The notes beneath the pieces were generated by a model. It did not search any database and had not been told where the DNA came from. It was given only the letters and a program-made list of their open reading frames with translations. Source: Oscillospiraceae bacterium (GTDB lineage Bacteria; Bacillota; Clostridia; Oscillospirales; Ruminococcaceae). Taken from it: a DNA stretch of 7,795 nt. This document shows, one piece after another, positions 1-6,650 of the stretch; positions within the stretch are counted from its first letter, which is position 1, and every line of letters starts with the position of its first letter. The stretch covers positions 1 to 7,795 of the forward strand of contig JAQUTM010000106.1 of NCBI GenBank assembly GCA_028694405.1, in the 5' to 3' direction. Position numbers and translations under genes: made by a program.

Positions 1-2147
1 TCTACGCTCGTCACTTTTGGATTGTAAACCGGTACAGTCTTTACACCCGAAACCTCAAATTTGTTGGCCTCCGCTACACTGTCTTTGTAATACTCTACCG
101 TATAGTTCAGTGTTTTGCTTTCGTCCGGTACATTGGTTACACTTATTTGTAAACCATCAATGGTTACATAGTCGTAGGAGGTATCCTTGCCGTCCTTATC
201 CACTAATTTTATTCCCAGTTGATTTGTTTTGGAATTTACAACGTAAGGTGTAACATAAAAAGCCGGACAAACGGCATAACCTGCCGGCGGTGTTATTTCT
301 TCTATTTTATAAACGGTATCAAATTCTAACGCGCCAACTGCATAGTTTTTGTTGGCTTCATTTGCTGTTAACGGCTTTCCGTCTAAATTAAACGCAGCCG
401 TAATCAAAGCGTTTTGTGCATCTACACCGTATTTATAAAGAGAAATATTTGCTGTTTTATTTGCCTGCCAAATTGCTTCATGGGTTATACTTGCAGGTTG
501 ATTTGCCTGAACCTTACCGCTCTTAACAGCAGGATTCCATTTTACAAAACTATATCCGGCACGAGTAGGATCTGCTTCACTGGGATAATCATCTCCAACT
601 TGTACGGTATATTCTTTTGTTGCTTTGCCGTCACTTAAAGTGCCGCCTTTTGCATCAAAAATTACAGTTTTGTCTACCTTGCCATAACAGTAAACAATTT
701 CAGTTTCGCCTTTTACTACAGGAATGGTAAAACTGTTTTTTTGTCCGCTTACGGCATTTGCATAATCAGGATAAAGACCTTTAAACTGGTCAATGGTTTT
801 TGACAATTTATTTACTTTAATAGCCTTTAGCTCATACCCTTTCGGAGCATCTTTAGGCATATTTACACTAAAGGTTTGCCCGTCGTAAACCAATGTTTTA
901 CCTATTGTTTGGGTTGTGCCTGTTGTATTTGCAGGCAAACCCTCACTGGTTACCTTTAACGTTCCCGCTTCATATAGTGCTGTAGGCCGAGGAAATGCGG
1001 CTGTTTTTGCCGCACTGCCTGTACGGCTTATATAATCGTACGCAATAGAAGCACTCTCGTTTAAAGGCACAACCGTATCTGCGTTTGCTAACGTGCTGTC
1101 GGCTAATTTTACGGTGTACACCATTCTTGCGGTTTCGTTCTTTTGCAAATAGCCCCCCACGGTCCATGCTATTGTTTTTCCGCTTACAGTAACACCGGGT
1201 GTTACCGTAGAGTTTGATTGCGTAGTTGGCGTAATGGTGATATTAGATTGATCGCCTTTTAACGCAAAGTTGTTGCCGATTGCATCTGTCACAACGGGAT
1301 TTTGTACCGTTTGAGAAATAGAGTTAGCAATACTTACCAGAACGCCTCCTATGCTGTTTGCGTTAGCAGTATAACTACAGCCTAGTGAAGCATAGTCTTT
1401 CATGGTCTCGACATCAAATCCAACGGCATAAAGCTTGGTTGGTGCATTTGCACTTCGTAATAAGGCATCCACGTAATCTTTTGTTTTCTTTTCTACGTTA
1501 TACAAATAAACATAACCACCGCTAAAATACACCGTAGGATCGCCGTCACTAAGCAAAACTATATAGTGAGGGATGCTATTGTTACCAAAGGTGCTTTGCC
1601 CTTTTTCCAAACCGTCCTTTATATTGGTATAGTCATCTAATTTCCACTTATTGTTAATGGTATTAAGCAATTTGTTGTAATTATTTTCATTAACTGTACC
1701 ATTTGCGTTTAAAAGAGGAATGAGAGATTGCTGAACTGTTCCGCTCCAGTTAAAGGTTGTTATGCTGATTTTTGCATCAACCTTTTGATTTGCAAGGGTT
1801 TCAAGTAAACTGCGGGCAGCCTGTTTTGCAACCGCTATTTTGGTCTTGCCGCTGTTTGATGCCTGCCAATTCATACTGGAAGAAGCATCTAAAACCAGCG
1901 CAATCTCTATGGGGTTGTTGGTTGCAAGCGTTTCCCCTCCTGTTGCGGTTAAGGTAATTTCCCATTCATCCTTTGCTGTACGCTCGGCTGTTTTGGTAAG
2001 AACAATTCCCTCCGGCGTGGTAACCGATGCAGGCGAAAGGTTTGGCTGGGCAGCGGTACCACCGGTTGTAGCCGCCGCCGAAGTGGGCCCAATGGTAACC
2101 GCAAAGGCCAAGGCCAACAAGCCGCTGATAAGTCTTTTTGGTGTCAT
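1..2147 (-). CDS. Secreted vWA-domain surface protein / putative pilus-tip adhesin (partial, C-terminus off left edge)
   Basis: The reading frame is open from ATG at 2147 to the left edge, giving 715 residues without a stop. SD GGAAGG lies just upstream. Residues 1-26 form a signal peptide: basic start (MTPKR), hydrophobic core, and an A-rich cleavage site near TSAAA. Residues 80-285 are a von Willebrand A domain with a complete MIDAS metal site: DASSS at 87-91, T174 and D201. A long beta-rich region follows. Residues about 492-560 match a Listeria-Bacteroides type repeat (FDAKGG, then PTRAGYSFVKW). Residues about 566-672 resemble an SpaA/Cna-B domain, with a strand-one lysine near K572 and an E-box in YKIEEITPPAGY (E617), as used for internal isopeptide bonds. 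A further YTVEYYKD module starts near 681. This architecture is typical of cell-wall-anchored adhesins and pilus tip proteins. A C-terminal LPxTG-type sorting signal is expected but is outside the window. The divergent sortase next door supports anchoring. Domain calls are confident; the adhesive role is inferred. Confidence 0.92.
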   Translation of the reverse strand, partial: MTPKRLISGLLALAFAVTIGPTSAAATTGGTAAQPNLSPASVTTPEGIVLTKTAERTAKDEWEITLTATGGETLATNNPIEIALVLDASSSMNWQASNSGKTKIAVAKQAARSLLETLANQKVDAKISITTFNWSGTVQQSLIPLLNANGTVNENNYNKLLNTINNKWKLDDYTNIKDGLEKGQSTFGNNSIPHYIVLLSDGDPTVYFSGGYVYLYNVEKKTKDYVDALLRSANAPTKLYAVGFDVETMKDYASLGCSYTANANSIGGVLVSIANSISQTVQNPVVTDAIGNNFALKGDQSNITITPTTQSNSTVTPGVTVSGKTIAWTVGGYLQKNETARMVYTVKLADSTLANADTVVPLNESASIAYDYISRTGSAAKTAAFPRPTALYEAGTLKVTSEGLPANTTGTTQTIGKTLVYDGQTFSVNMPKDAPKGYELKAIKVNKLSKTIDQFKGLYPDYANAVSGQKNSFTIPVVKGETEIVYCYGKVDKTVIFDAKGGTLSDGKATKEYTVQVGDDYPSEADPTRAGYSFVKWNPAVKSGKVQANQPASITHEAIWQANKTANISLYKYGVDAQNALITAAFNLDGKPLTANEANKNYAVGALEFDTVYKIEEITPPAGYAVCPAFYVTPYVVNSKTNQLGIKLVDKDGKDTSYDYVTIDGLQISVTNVPDESKTLNYTVEYYKDSVAEANKFEVSGVKTVPVYNPKVTSV

Positions 2148-2191
2148 AAAATTCCTTCCTTCTTCAAACTTTTTCCCTTATTAACGGGTTA

Positions 2192-2206
2192 TGCGGCAAA
2201 ACCGCA
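2192..2206. repeat. Short GC hairpin in the leader of the surface-protein gene
   Basis: TGCGG (2192-2196) and CCGCA (2202-2206) form a perfect 5-bp stem with a 5-nt loop. It lies about 45 bases upstream of the surface-protein start, so it is probably in that gene's leader RNA. There is no T-tract, so it is not a terminator. I did not recognise a known riboswitch around it; the conserved c-di-GMP-I core is absent. I also saw no convincing promoter for the surface-protein gene in this intergenic region. Confidence 0.4.
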
Positions 2207-2276
2207 CGTTTATTGAACCATAGGAAGCAACGAAAATTTTGACGTTTCTTATGATGTTTTATAAGCTGACAAAAAA

Positions 2277-2305
2277 TTGTCTATCTTTACTTTGTACGCT
2301 ATTTT
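2277..2305 (+). promoter_or_regulatory. Possible sigma-A promoter for the sortase gene
   Basis: TTGTCT (2277-2282) and TATTTT (2300-2305) are separated by 17 bases, which would start the transcript near 2312. Both hexamers are imperfect. A competing pair is TTGCAT (2332-2337) with the better -10 TATACT (2357-2362), but its spacing is a wide 19 bases. I cannot choose between them from sequence alone. Confidence 0.35.
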
Positions 2306-2312
2306 TTCCTTA

Positions 2313-2341
2313 AAATATGCACCATCGCTTTTTGCATATTT
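2313..2341. repeat. Inverted repeat AAATATGCA / TGCATATTT upstream of the sortase
   Basis: AAATATGCA (2313-2321) and TGCATATTT (2333-2341) are perfect 9-base inverted copies with an 11-base spacer. The left copy plus one base (AAAATATGCA) recurs at 2405-2414, where it contains the ATG start codon of the sortase. The middle arm could therefore pair with either copy in RNA, or the repeats could be protein binding sites. The composition is AT-rich, so chance cannot be dismissed. Confidence 0.5.
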
Positions 2342-2360
2342 GCTTTTTCTTTTCTCTATA

Positions 2361-2383
2361 CTTTTAAAAGGCCGTTTTAAAAG
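2361..2383. repeat. Inverted repeat just upstream of the sortase ribosome binding region
   Basis: CTTTTAAAA (2361-2369) and TTTTAAAAG (2375-2383) are exact inverted arms around the 5-base centre GGCCG. Each arm is itself close to palindromic, so the same element can be read as two direct copies of TTTTAAAAG 13 bases apart. It ends 26 bases before the sortase start. It could be an operator or an RNA hairpin. Confidence 0.5.
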
Positions 2384-2409
2384 ACTATATAAGAAAAGAG
2401 AGTGAAAAT

Positions 2410-3132
2410 ATGCAGTTTCCTTCTTTAAACCTAAAAAAGCAGCTACCCACAACATTTTTCAAAAAAGGGTACAGCGTCTTTAAAGCTTTTTCTATACAAA
2501 AAAAGTCTGCTATTATTGCAGCTTTTACTTTTATTGTATTGGTACCCCTTTTGTGCGGAATGTTTCTTTTTCCAAAATCCGCCTCCCAACACTGGCGCAC
2601 TGTACCCCTACCTGTGCTTACCCCGCCCCCCCAAAGCGTTGCCCAAGAAGAACCCTTAACGGCAGATACCATATACTATCCCACAGATACTTTGTTTTTA
2701 AGCCCCAAAAGGCAAGCTTATGTAAACGGAACCATGCTTTTAACAGTACCTCGCCTTAAATTAGAAAATATACCTGTGCAGAACGGCACAACAACCGAGG
2801 TTTTAGCAAAGGGAGTAGGGCTTTATGAAGTAAGCTCTATGCCCTCAAAAGGTAACCCAAACGTGTGCATTGCGGGGCATCGCGGCGTACACGGCAGCGA
2901 GTTTGCCAACATTGACACTTTTGCTCCGGAAGATAAAATTTATCTGGAGTATGAGGGATATCGATACACCTATCTGTTTGAAAAAACCGTAATTGTAGAA
3001 GACGATGACTGGAGTCCCATTTTTTGCACAGATGACAGTCGTATTACACTTACAAGCTGTCACCCCAAAACAGGTCCCAGTACACACCGCATTTGTGCCA
3101 CAGGTCTGCTTATCAGCGTAGACCCCGTATAA
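2410..3132 (+). CDS. Sortase, membrane-anchored transpeptidase
   Basis: This gene encodes a 240-residue sortase. The family cleaves a C-terminal sorting motif and joins the protein to peptidoglycan or to another pilin on the outer face of the membrane. A single N-terminal membrane segment (about residues 33-54) follows a basic stretch, giving an outward-facing catalytic domain, with a proline-rich linker at 65-75. The catalytic triad is complete: H157 in CIAGHRG, C217 in TLTSCHP, and R227 in THRICATG. No C-terminal membrane helix follows, which argues against a standard class C pilin polymerase. The TLTSCHP signature is closer to the CxP forms of class D/E enzymes; the exact class is uncertain. 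The ATG at 2410 is chosen because the next downstream ATG would remove the membrane segment. The SD is weak (GAGAG-like). The likely substrate is the divergently transcribed surface protein, by inference from position only. Confidence 0.93.
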   Translation: MQFPSLNLKKQLPTTFFKKGYSVFKAFSIQKKSAIIAAFTFIVLVPLLCGMFLFPKSASQHWRTVPLPVLTPPPQSVAQEEPLTADTIYYPTDTLFLSPKRQAYVNGTMLLTVPRLKLENIPVQNGTTTEVLAKGVGLYEVSSMPSKGNPNVCIAGHRGVHGSEFANIDTFAPEDKIYLEYEGYRYTYLFEKTVIVEDDDWSPIFCTDDSRITLTSCHPKTGPSTHRICATGLLISVDPV

Positions 3133-3136
3133 CAAT

Positions 3137-3169
3137 AAAAAAAGGCACTGCCTAAGCAGTGCCTTTTTT
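3137..3169. terminator. Bidirectional rho-independent terminator
   Basis: GGCACTGC (3144-3151) and GCAGTGCC (3156-3163) form a perfect 8-bp stem with a CTAA loop, flanked by seven As on the left and six Ts on the right. It starts 4 bases after the sortase stop and also lies 20 bases past the stop of the convergent CheW-like gene, so it can end transcription from both sides. Confidence 0.93.
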
Positions 3170-3189
3170 GTTATTTTATTATTTTGCTG

Positions 3190-4020
3190 TTAAGCTATGC
3201 TGGTAAATAGCTGCGCCTCGTTCAAAACCAATATCTCTCCATCTATGTTTTCACTTTTTGCAACGTGGCTTACCAAAGAAGATTTATAAATGCCGTTTAG
3301 ATTATCGGCTGTACCAACAGGACTTAACGCCTGTACAGCGTTTACCTCGTCTACCAACAATCCCAAAACTGTCTCTCCGTTGGTAACTACTACGCACATT
3401 TCGCGATAGCTGTCTTGAAAAACTGTTTTGGCTTCTTCCAACAAATTAACAACTATCGGCATATATTCCTCAGAAGCTTTTGCAACCAGTTTTTGCAAAC
3501 ACTCTGTTCTGGTACAGTTTGCGCAGTCGCGTGGGCATTCAATGGCTTGTTTTGCTATTGCGTGCAGATTTTTGTGTGGCTCGTCAATTTTATTTAAGTG
3601 AAATTGTACTGTGGCATTATCTGTTTTATATGTATCGTACCATTTTCCAAATGCGCATTTGTGATGGTCAGTGGCAAGCGTAAACTTTTCGTCATTCTTT
3701 AAACAACGTTTTAGCTCCGATACCCATGCAATATGGTCATTCTTTCTCTGCTCCAGCATATCATAAAAGCTTTGCTGTTCTTCTTTAAACAAAGGCATTC
3801 CAAGCACACGGCGCAGTTCCAGCAAAGGTACTACGTCTCCGCGCAAATTTATAATACCGCGCACATTTTCAGGGTATTCGGGCACCTTAGTTACATTTTG
3901 CTCAATTTGAAATATAGTTACAATGTTACTGCTGTTTACGGCAAAATGTTGGTCCTTTAGCTTAAAAACAAGCCAAGGCATTTCGTTTGCTGTTGCAGCA
4001 TAATCGGTGGTTATTTCCAT
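3190..4020 (-). CDS. CheW-like chemotaxis coupling protein with an inserted CZB (zinc-binding) domain
   Basis: This 276-residue cytoplasmic protein is a CheW fold split by an insertion. Residues 14-80 are the N-terminal CheW half (WLVFKL, then VPEYPENVRGIINLRGDVVPLLELR). Residues about 92-160 match a chemoreceptor zinc-binding domain: H96 with W99, C122 in CAFGKW, then H149 and H153, the usual three-His one-Cys zinc set. A cysteine cluster follows at C162, C166, C169 and C174. Residues about 205-272 complete the CheW fold (VVVTNGETVLGLLVDEV, then GEILVLNEAQLF). CheW links chemoreceptors to the kinase CheA. CZB domains bind zinc and have been linked to zinc and hypochlorite sensing, so this may tune coupling by metal or redox state (inference). 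Translation could begin at an upstream GTG (4041), but GGAGG at 4029-4033 is ideally placed for ATG at 4020. The gene is single, with its own promoter and terminator; no other chemotaxis gene is in the window. Confidence 0.9.
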   Translation of the reverse strand: MEITTDYAATANEMPWLVFKLKDQHFAVNSSNIVTIFQIEQNVTKVPEYPENVRGIINLRGDVVPLLELRRVLGMPLFKEEQQSFYDMLEQRKNDHIAWVSELKRCLKNDEKFTLATDHHKCAFGKWYDTYKTDNATVQFHLNKIDEPHKNLHAIAKQAIECPRDCANCTRTECLQKLVAKASEEYMPIVVNLLEEAKTVFQDSYREMCVVVTNGETVLGLLVDEVNAVQALSPVGTADNLNGIYKSSLVSHVAKSENIDGEILVLNEAQLFTSIA

Positions 4021-4028
4021 CGTTTGTA

Positions 4029-4033
4029 CCTCC
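4029..4033 (-). promoter_or_regulatory. Ribosome binding site fixing the CheW-like gene start
   Basis: GGAGG on the minus strand sits 8 bases before the ATG at 4020. It lies inside the extension that a GTG start at 4041 would add, so it argues strongly for the shorter protein. Confidence 0.85.
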
Positions 4034-4083
4034 GCAATCACTTTATATATATTGGTAAATTTATCTATTGATATCTACTCTAC

Positions 4084-4113
4084 ATGATACCTTTTTATTT
4101 TCCGCTTTGTCAA
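4084..4113 (-). promoter_or_regulatory. Sigma-A promoter of the CheW-like gene
   Basis: Minus strand TTGACA (4108-4113), an 18-base spacer, and TATCAT (4084-4089). The -35 is consensus and the -10 is one base off. Transcription would start near 4077, leaving a leader of about 55 bases. It resembles a housekeeping promoter rather than a flagellar sigma-D type. Confidence 0.8.
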
Positions 4114-4134
4114 CATAAAACAAGCTTTTTATAC

Positions 4135-4172
4135 AAAAGCACCGCGTAACTTACATGCTACGCGGTGCTTTT
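4135..4172 (-). terminator. Terminator after nagB
   Basis: AAAAGCACCGCGTA (4135-4148) and TACGCGGTGCTTTT (4159-4172) are perfect inverted arms with a 10-base loop. The stem starts directly after the nagB stop, ending the nanE-regulator-nagB transcript. The T-run on the minus strand is short (TTTTGTAT). The longer T-run is on the plus strand, where no gene runs into it. Confidence 0.88.
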
Positions 4173-4173
4173 T

Positions 4174-4950
4174 TTATTTTTTATTACAACTCGGTAAACG
4201 TTCTATTAAATAAGGTGCCTTTTCATTTATTACGGTTAAAGCGGCTTCGTCTGCTACAATGGTAACATCATTGTGCAGCTGCAAAATGCTGGCGGGTACG
4301 CTGGGCTCAATTTTACCTGTAACCATACGGTACAAAATCTCTGCTTTTTCTGCACCGCAGGCAACCAACAAAATTTTCTTAGCATTCATAATGTTTTTTA
4401 TGCCCATCGTGTATGCATGAGTTGGTACCTCTTCCTTGCTGTTAAAAAAGCGTGTGTTGGCATCTATTGTTTTTTGGGTAAGCTCTACACAATGTGTCTC
4501 TTTTTCAAAAGCAATTCCCGGCTCGTTAAAACCAATATGACCATTATGTCCAATGCCCAAAAGCTGAATGTCAATGCCGCCCAAATCTTGTATTACTTTG
4601 TTGTAGCGTGCACACTCCCCGGCGGCGTCTGTATTTGTGCCGTTAGGTACATTGGTGTTTTCCATGTTGATGTTAATATCTTTAAAAAAGTTATGGTACA
4701 TAAAATAGGCATAGCTTTGGTCGTTTGTTTTGTCCAAACCTACATATTCGTCCAAATTTACTGTATGGCATGCAGAAAAATCCAAATCGCCTTTTTCGTA
4801 CCATTCTATCAACTGTTTATAAATACCAATCGGGCTGCTGCCTGTTGCAAGACCCAATACACTATTGGGCTTTAAAATAACCTGTGCCGAAATAATGTTA
4901 GCGGCTTTGCGGCTCATGCTGTCGTAATCTTTTGCATAAATAATTTTCAT
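4174..4950 (-). CDS. nagB: Glucosamine-6-phosphate deaminase
   Basis: NagB converts glucosamine-6-phosphate to fructose-6-phosphate and ammonia in the cytoplasm, feeding amino sugars into glycolysis. The 258-residue product has normal family length. The N-terminal phosphate-binding loop LGLATGSSPIGIY is at 32-44. D67 in NLDEYVGL corresponds to the ring-opening/proton-transfer aspartate of the E. coli enzyme. The motif GIGHNGHIGFNEPG holds H138 and E143 of the catalytic relay. N136 replaces the E. coli Asp, as is usual in Gram-positive homologues. The start is supported by AAGGAGA at 4958-4964. The gene is the last of an operon behind nanE and an RpiR family regulator, with a 78-base gap to the regulator in which I see no convincing separate promoter. 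No nagA lies in the window, so deacetylation must be encoded elsewhere. Confidence 0.97.
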   Translation of the reverse strand: MKIIYAKDYDSMSRKAANIISAQVILKPNSVLGLATGSSPIGIYKQLIEWYEKGDLDFSACHTVNLDEYVGLDKTNDQSYAYFMYHNFFKDININMENTNVPNGTNTDAAGECARYNKVIQDLGGIDIQLLGIGHNGHIGFNEPGIAFEKETHCVELTQKTIDANTRFFNSKEEVPTHAYTMGIKNIMNAKKILLVACGAEKAEILYRMVTGKIEPSVPASILQLHNDVTIVADEAALTVINEKAPYLIERLPSCNKK

Positions 4951-5028
4951 AATACCTTCTCCTTATGTTTTATTATTGGTATGTTAGGCCGGGAAATCCT
5001 TTCGCCCCATAAACTTACAACTGAAAGC

Positions 5029-5877
5029 TCAGTATAGTTTTTCTATTACTGCGCTGCTGGTGCGCTCGTTATTCAGTGCGCTGTCGGTGTATTTGCGCCG
5101 ATAATACTCCATGTATAATAAATCTATCAAATACAGCTGGCTTATTTTTGCGCTGGTAGAGCCACCTTGTAATGGGCCCTCGTTACTGCCACACAGTAAT
5201 GTGGCATAAGCGTAAGCTGTAAGCGGGCTTTTGATAAACCGCGTAATGCAAATTATTTTTGCTCCGGTTTGCTGTACCAGTTTTGCAACATGCACCGTAT
5301 CTTTTGTACTGCCGGAATATGAGATAATAACCGCCGTGTCCCGCGGGGTTAGGATACTGGCACCCATGGCCTGCATATGACCGTCTGCAAAGGCAAAAAC
5401 TCTAGGGGTAATGCGCAAAAAACGGTTCATGCCCTCCATGGCTGTAAGCATGGAGGCGCCCACCCCAAAAAAGTAAATGTTTTCGGCGCTAAGCAGCGCC
5501 TGCATCACTTTTTCAAAATTTTCAGGCTGTAGCAGCGCGTTGGTTTCGGTTAAGGCGTTTACATTGTTTTGCATTATTTTTTTTGCCATAGCCGTCATGT
5601 CGTCTTTTTCTTCTACAGCGGCGCTGCGGGCATCGTTCCCCGCACTGTTTAAGCTTAGCGAAAGCTGCATTTTAAATTCTTGGTAGCCGCACATCTCCAT
5701 TGTTTTACAAAAGCGAAAAACGCTGGTATCACCAACTGTACAGGCTTCTGCTAAATCTGTAATAGACATAAAAAGCACTGTAGAAGGGTTTTTCAAAACA
5801 TAGTCCGCCACTTTTTTTTCGGCTTTTGTAAACTGGTTATATTGTGCGTTTATTTTTAAAATTAAATCATGTTTCAT
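5029..5877 (-). CDS. RpiR/MurR family transcriptional regulator (HTH plus SIS)
   Basis: This 282-residue regulator has the standard two-domain RpiR layout. The N-terminal helix-turn-helix domain covers about 1-77, with the recognition region around SITDLAEACTVGDTSVFRF (39-57) and the family phrase GYQEFK at 64-69. The C-terminal SIS sugar-phosphate domain covers about 125-260, with IYFFGVGAS (134-142) and the phosphate-binding SYSGSTKDT (187-195). Such proteins repress or activate sugar catabolic genes in response to a phosphosugar. Lying between nanE and nagB, this one probably senses N-acetylmannosamine-6-phosphate, N-acetylglucosamine-6-phosphate or a related ligand and controls its own operon (inference). 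Its SD is GGGAG at 5883-5887, with a short 5-base spacer to the ATG. The gap to nanE is 29 bases. It could be called NanR or MurR, but I leave the symbol blank because ligand and operator are not proven. Confidence 0.93.
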   Translation of the reverse strand: MKHDLILKINAQYNQFTKAEKKVADYVLKNPSTVLFMSITDLAEACTVGDTSVFRFCKTMEMCGYQEFKMQLSLSLNSAGNDARSAAVEEKDDMTAMAKKIMQNNVNALTETNALLQPENFEKVMQALLSAENIYFFGVGASMLTAMEGMNRFLRITPRVFAFADGHMQAMGASILTPRDTAVIISYSGSTKDTVHVAKLVQQTGAKIICITRFIKSPLTAYAYATLLCGSNEGPLQGGSTSAKISQLYLIDLLYMEYYRRKYTDSALNNERTSSAVIEKLY

Positions 5878-5906
5878 GTAGGCTCCCGGTAGCGTGTGGT
5901 TTTATT

Positions 5907-6593
5907 TTAAAAAGTGATTGCTTCCATAAACCGCTTGGTAATCTCTTGGGGACGGGTAATTGCCGAGCCTACCACAGCCGCATGTACCCCTGTTTGCATA
6001 GCGCGCGCCAACTGGTGTGGCGTACTGATGCCGCCTTCGGCAATAACAGGTTTGTTACAAGCTTGTACCAATTTTTCCATCATGCTGTAATTGGGCAGGC
6101 TTTCGTTTTTTGTATCGGCAGTATATCCGCTCATAGTTGTTGCAATAATATCAAAGCCCAGCTCTGCGGCGTACATGCCTTCTTCGTAACAGGCGCAATC
6201 TGCCATAAAAAGCTGTGCAGGGTAGCGTTTTCTCACGGTTGCAAAAAACGCATCTAAGCTTTGGCCTTTTGGACGCAGACGCTTAGTTGCATCTAAGGCG
6301 ATAATGTCACACCGGGCTTTAACCAATGCGTCTACTTCTTGCAGGGTAGGGGTTATGTAAATTGCACTGTCGGCATAATCTTTCTTTATAATACCTATAA
6401 TAGGCAAATTTACCGCCTTTTTTATTTCGGTAATATCCTGTACCGTATTTGCACGGATACCGCAGGCACCGCCCTGCCACGCGGCATAAGCCATGCGCGC
6501 CATAATGTAAGACGAATACAGAGGCTCTTGCGGTAAAGCTTGGCACGAAACAATCAGGCCGTTTTTTATTTTTTTCAGTGTCGGATTTTCCAC
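5907..6593 (-). CDS. nanE: N-acetylmannosamine-6-phosphate 2-epimerase
   Basis: NanE interconverts N-acetylmannosamine-6-phosphate and N-acetylglucosamine-6-phosphate in the cytoplasm, a step of sialic acid and N-acetylmannosamine catabolism. The product is a TIM barrel of 228 residues, the usual family length. Recognisable pieces in order are LIVSCQA near the start, GGACGIRAN (41-49), IGIIKKDY with the probable catalytic lysine K70, IIALDAT (97-103), MADCACYEEG (130-139), ATTMSGYT (151-158), and PVIAEGGIS with the probable catalytic glutamate E186. The phosphate-binding end VVGSAITRP is at 207-215. A TTG at 6626 would give 11 extra residues, but GTG at 6593 is preceded at 6 bases by AAGGGG (6600-6605) and gives a conventional length. 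It is the first gene of the operon with the regulator and nagB. Sialic acid lyase (nanA) and N-acetylmannosamine kinase (nanK) are not in the window. Confidence 0.95.
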   Translation of the reverse strand: MENPTLKKIKNGLIVSCQALPQEPLYSSYIMARMAYAAWQGGACGIRANTVQDITEIKKAVNLPIIGIIKKDYADSAIYITPTLQEVDALVKARCDIIALDATKRLRPKGQSLDAFFATVRKRYPAQLFMADCACYEEGMYAAELGFDIIATTMSGYTADTKNESLPNYSMMEKLVQACNKPVIAEGGISTPHQLARAMQTGVHAAVVGSAITRPQEITKRFMEAITF

Positions 6594-6599
6594 AAATAT

Positions 6600-6605
6600 C
6601 CCCTT
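6600..6605 (-). promoter_or_regulatory. Ribosome binding site supporting the GTG start of nanE
   Basis: AAGGGG on the minus strand lies 6 bases before GTG at 6593. It favours this start over the TTG at 6626, which has no comparable SD. Confidence 0.75.
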
Positions 6606-6636
6606 GCTTTTTTGCCGAAAGAGCAAAACTTTTGTT

Positions 6637-6650
6637 TTATATCGGTTTCA
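6637..6650 (-). promoter_or_regulatory. cre-like site (possible CcpA operator) at the nanE transcription start
   Basis: Minus strand TGAAACCGATATAA fits the catabolite-response consensus TGWNANCGNTNWCA at every fixed position except the penultimate C. It begins at the last base of the nanE -10 and covers the predicted start point, a classic repression position. The second half-site is poor, so this is tentative. Confidence 0.4.

Noticed and set aside
1840..2184. A 114-codon plus-strand frame near the start of the surface-protein gene.
   Set aside because: Antisense to the signal peptide and vWA domain, which are clear on the minus strand.
2160..2300. Possible c-di-GMP-I riboswitch in the leader of the surface-protein gene, common for clostridial adhesins.
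   Set aside because: The conserved core and tetraloop-receptor signatures are not present on the minus strand; only a short GC hairpin is seen.
2249..2672. Minus-strand frames covering the intergenic region and the start of the sortase.
   Set aside because: No SD or family features, and they overlap the sortase membrane segment and the repeat-rich intergenic region.
4021..4041. A seven-residue N-terminal extension of the CheW-like protein from a GTG.
   Set aside because: It contains the GGAGG ribosome binding site for the ATG at 4020, so it is unlikely to be translated.
4273..4875. A 200-codon open frame on the plus strand.
   Set aside because: It lies entirely antisense to nagB, whose catalytic motifs are unmistakable; the translation is cysteine-rich and resembles no family.
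5844..6257. A 137-codon open frame on the plus strand.
   Set aside because: Antisense to the start of the regulator and to nanE, with no SD and no recognisable domain.
6594..6626. An eleven-residue N-terminal extension of NanE from a TTG.
   Set aside because: It covers the AAGGGG site that serves GTG at 6593, and would make NanE longer than usual.
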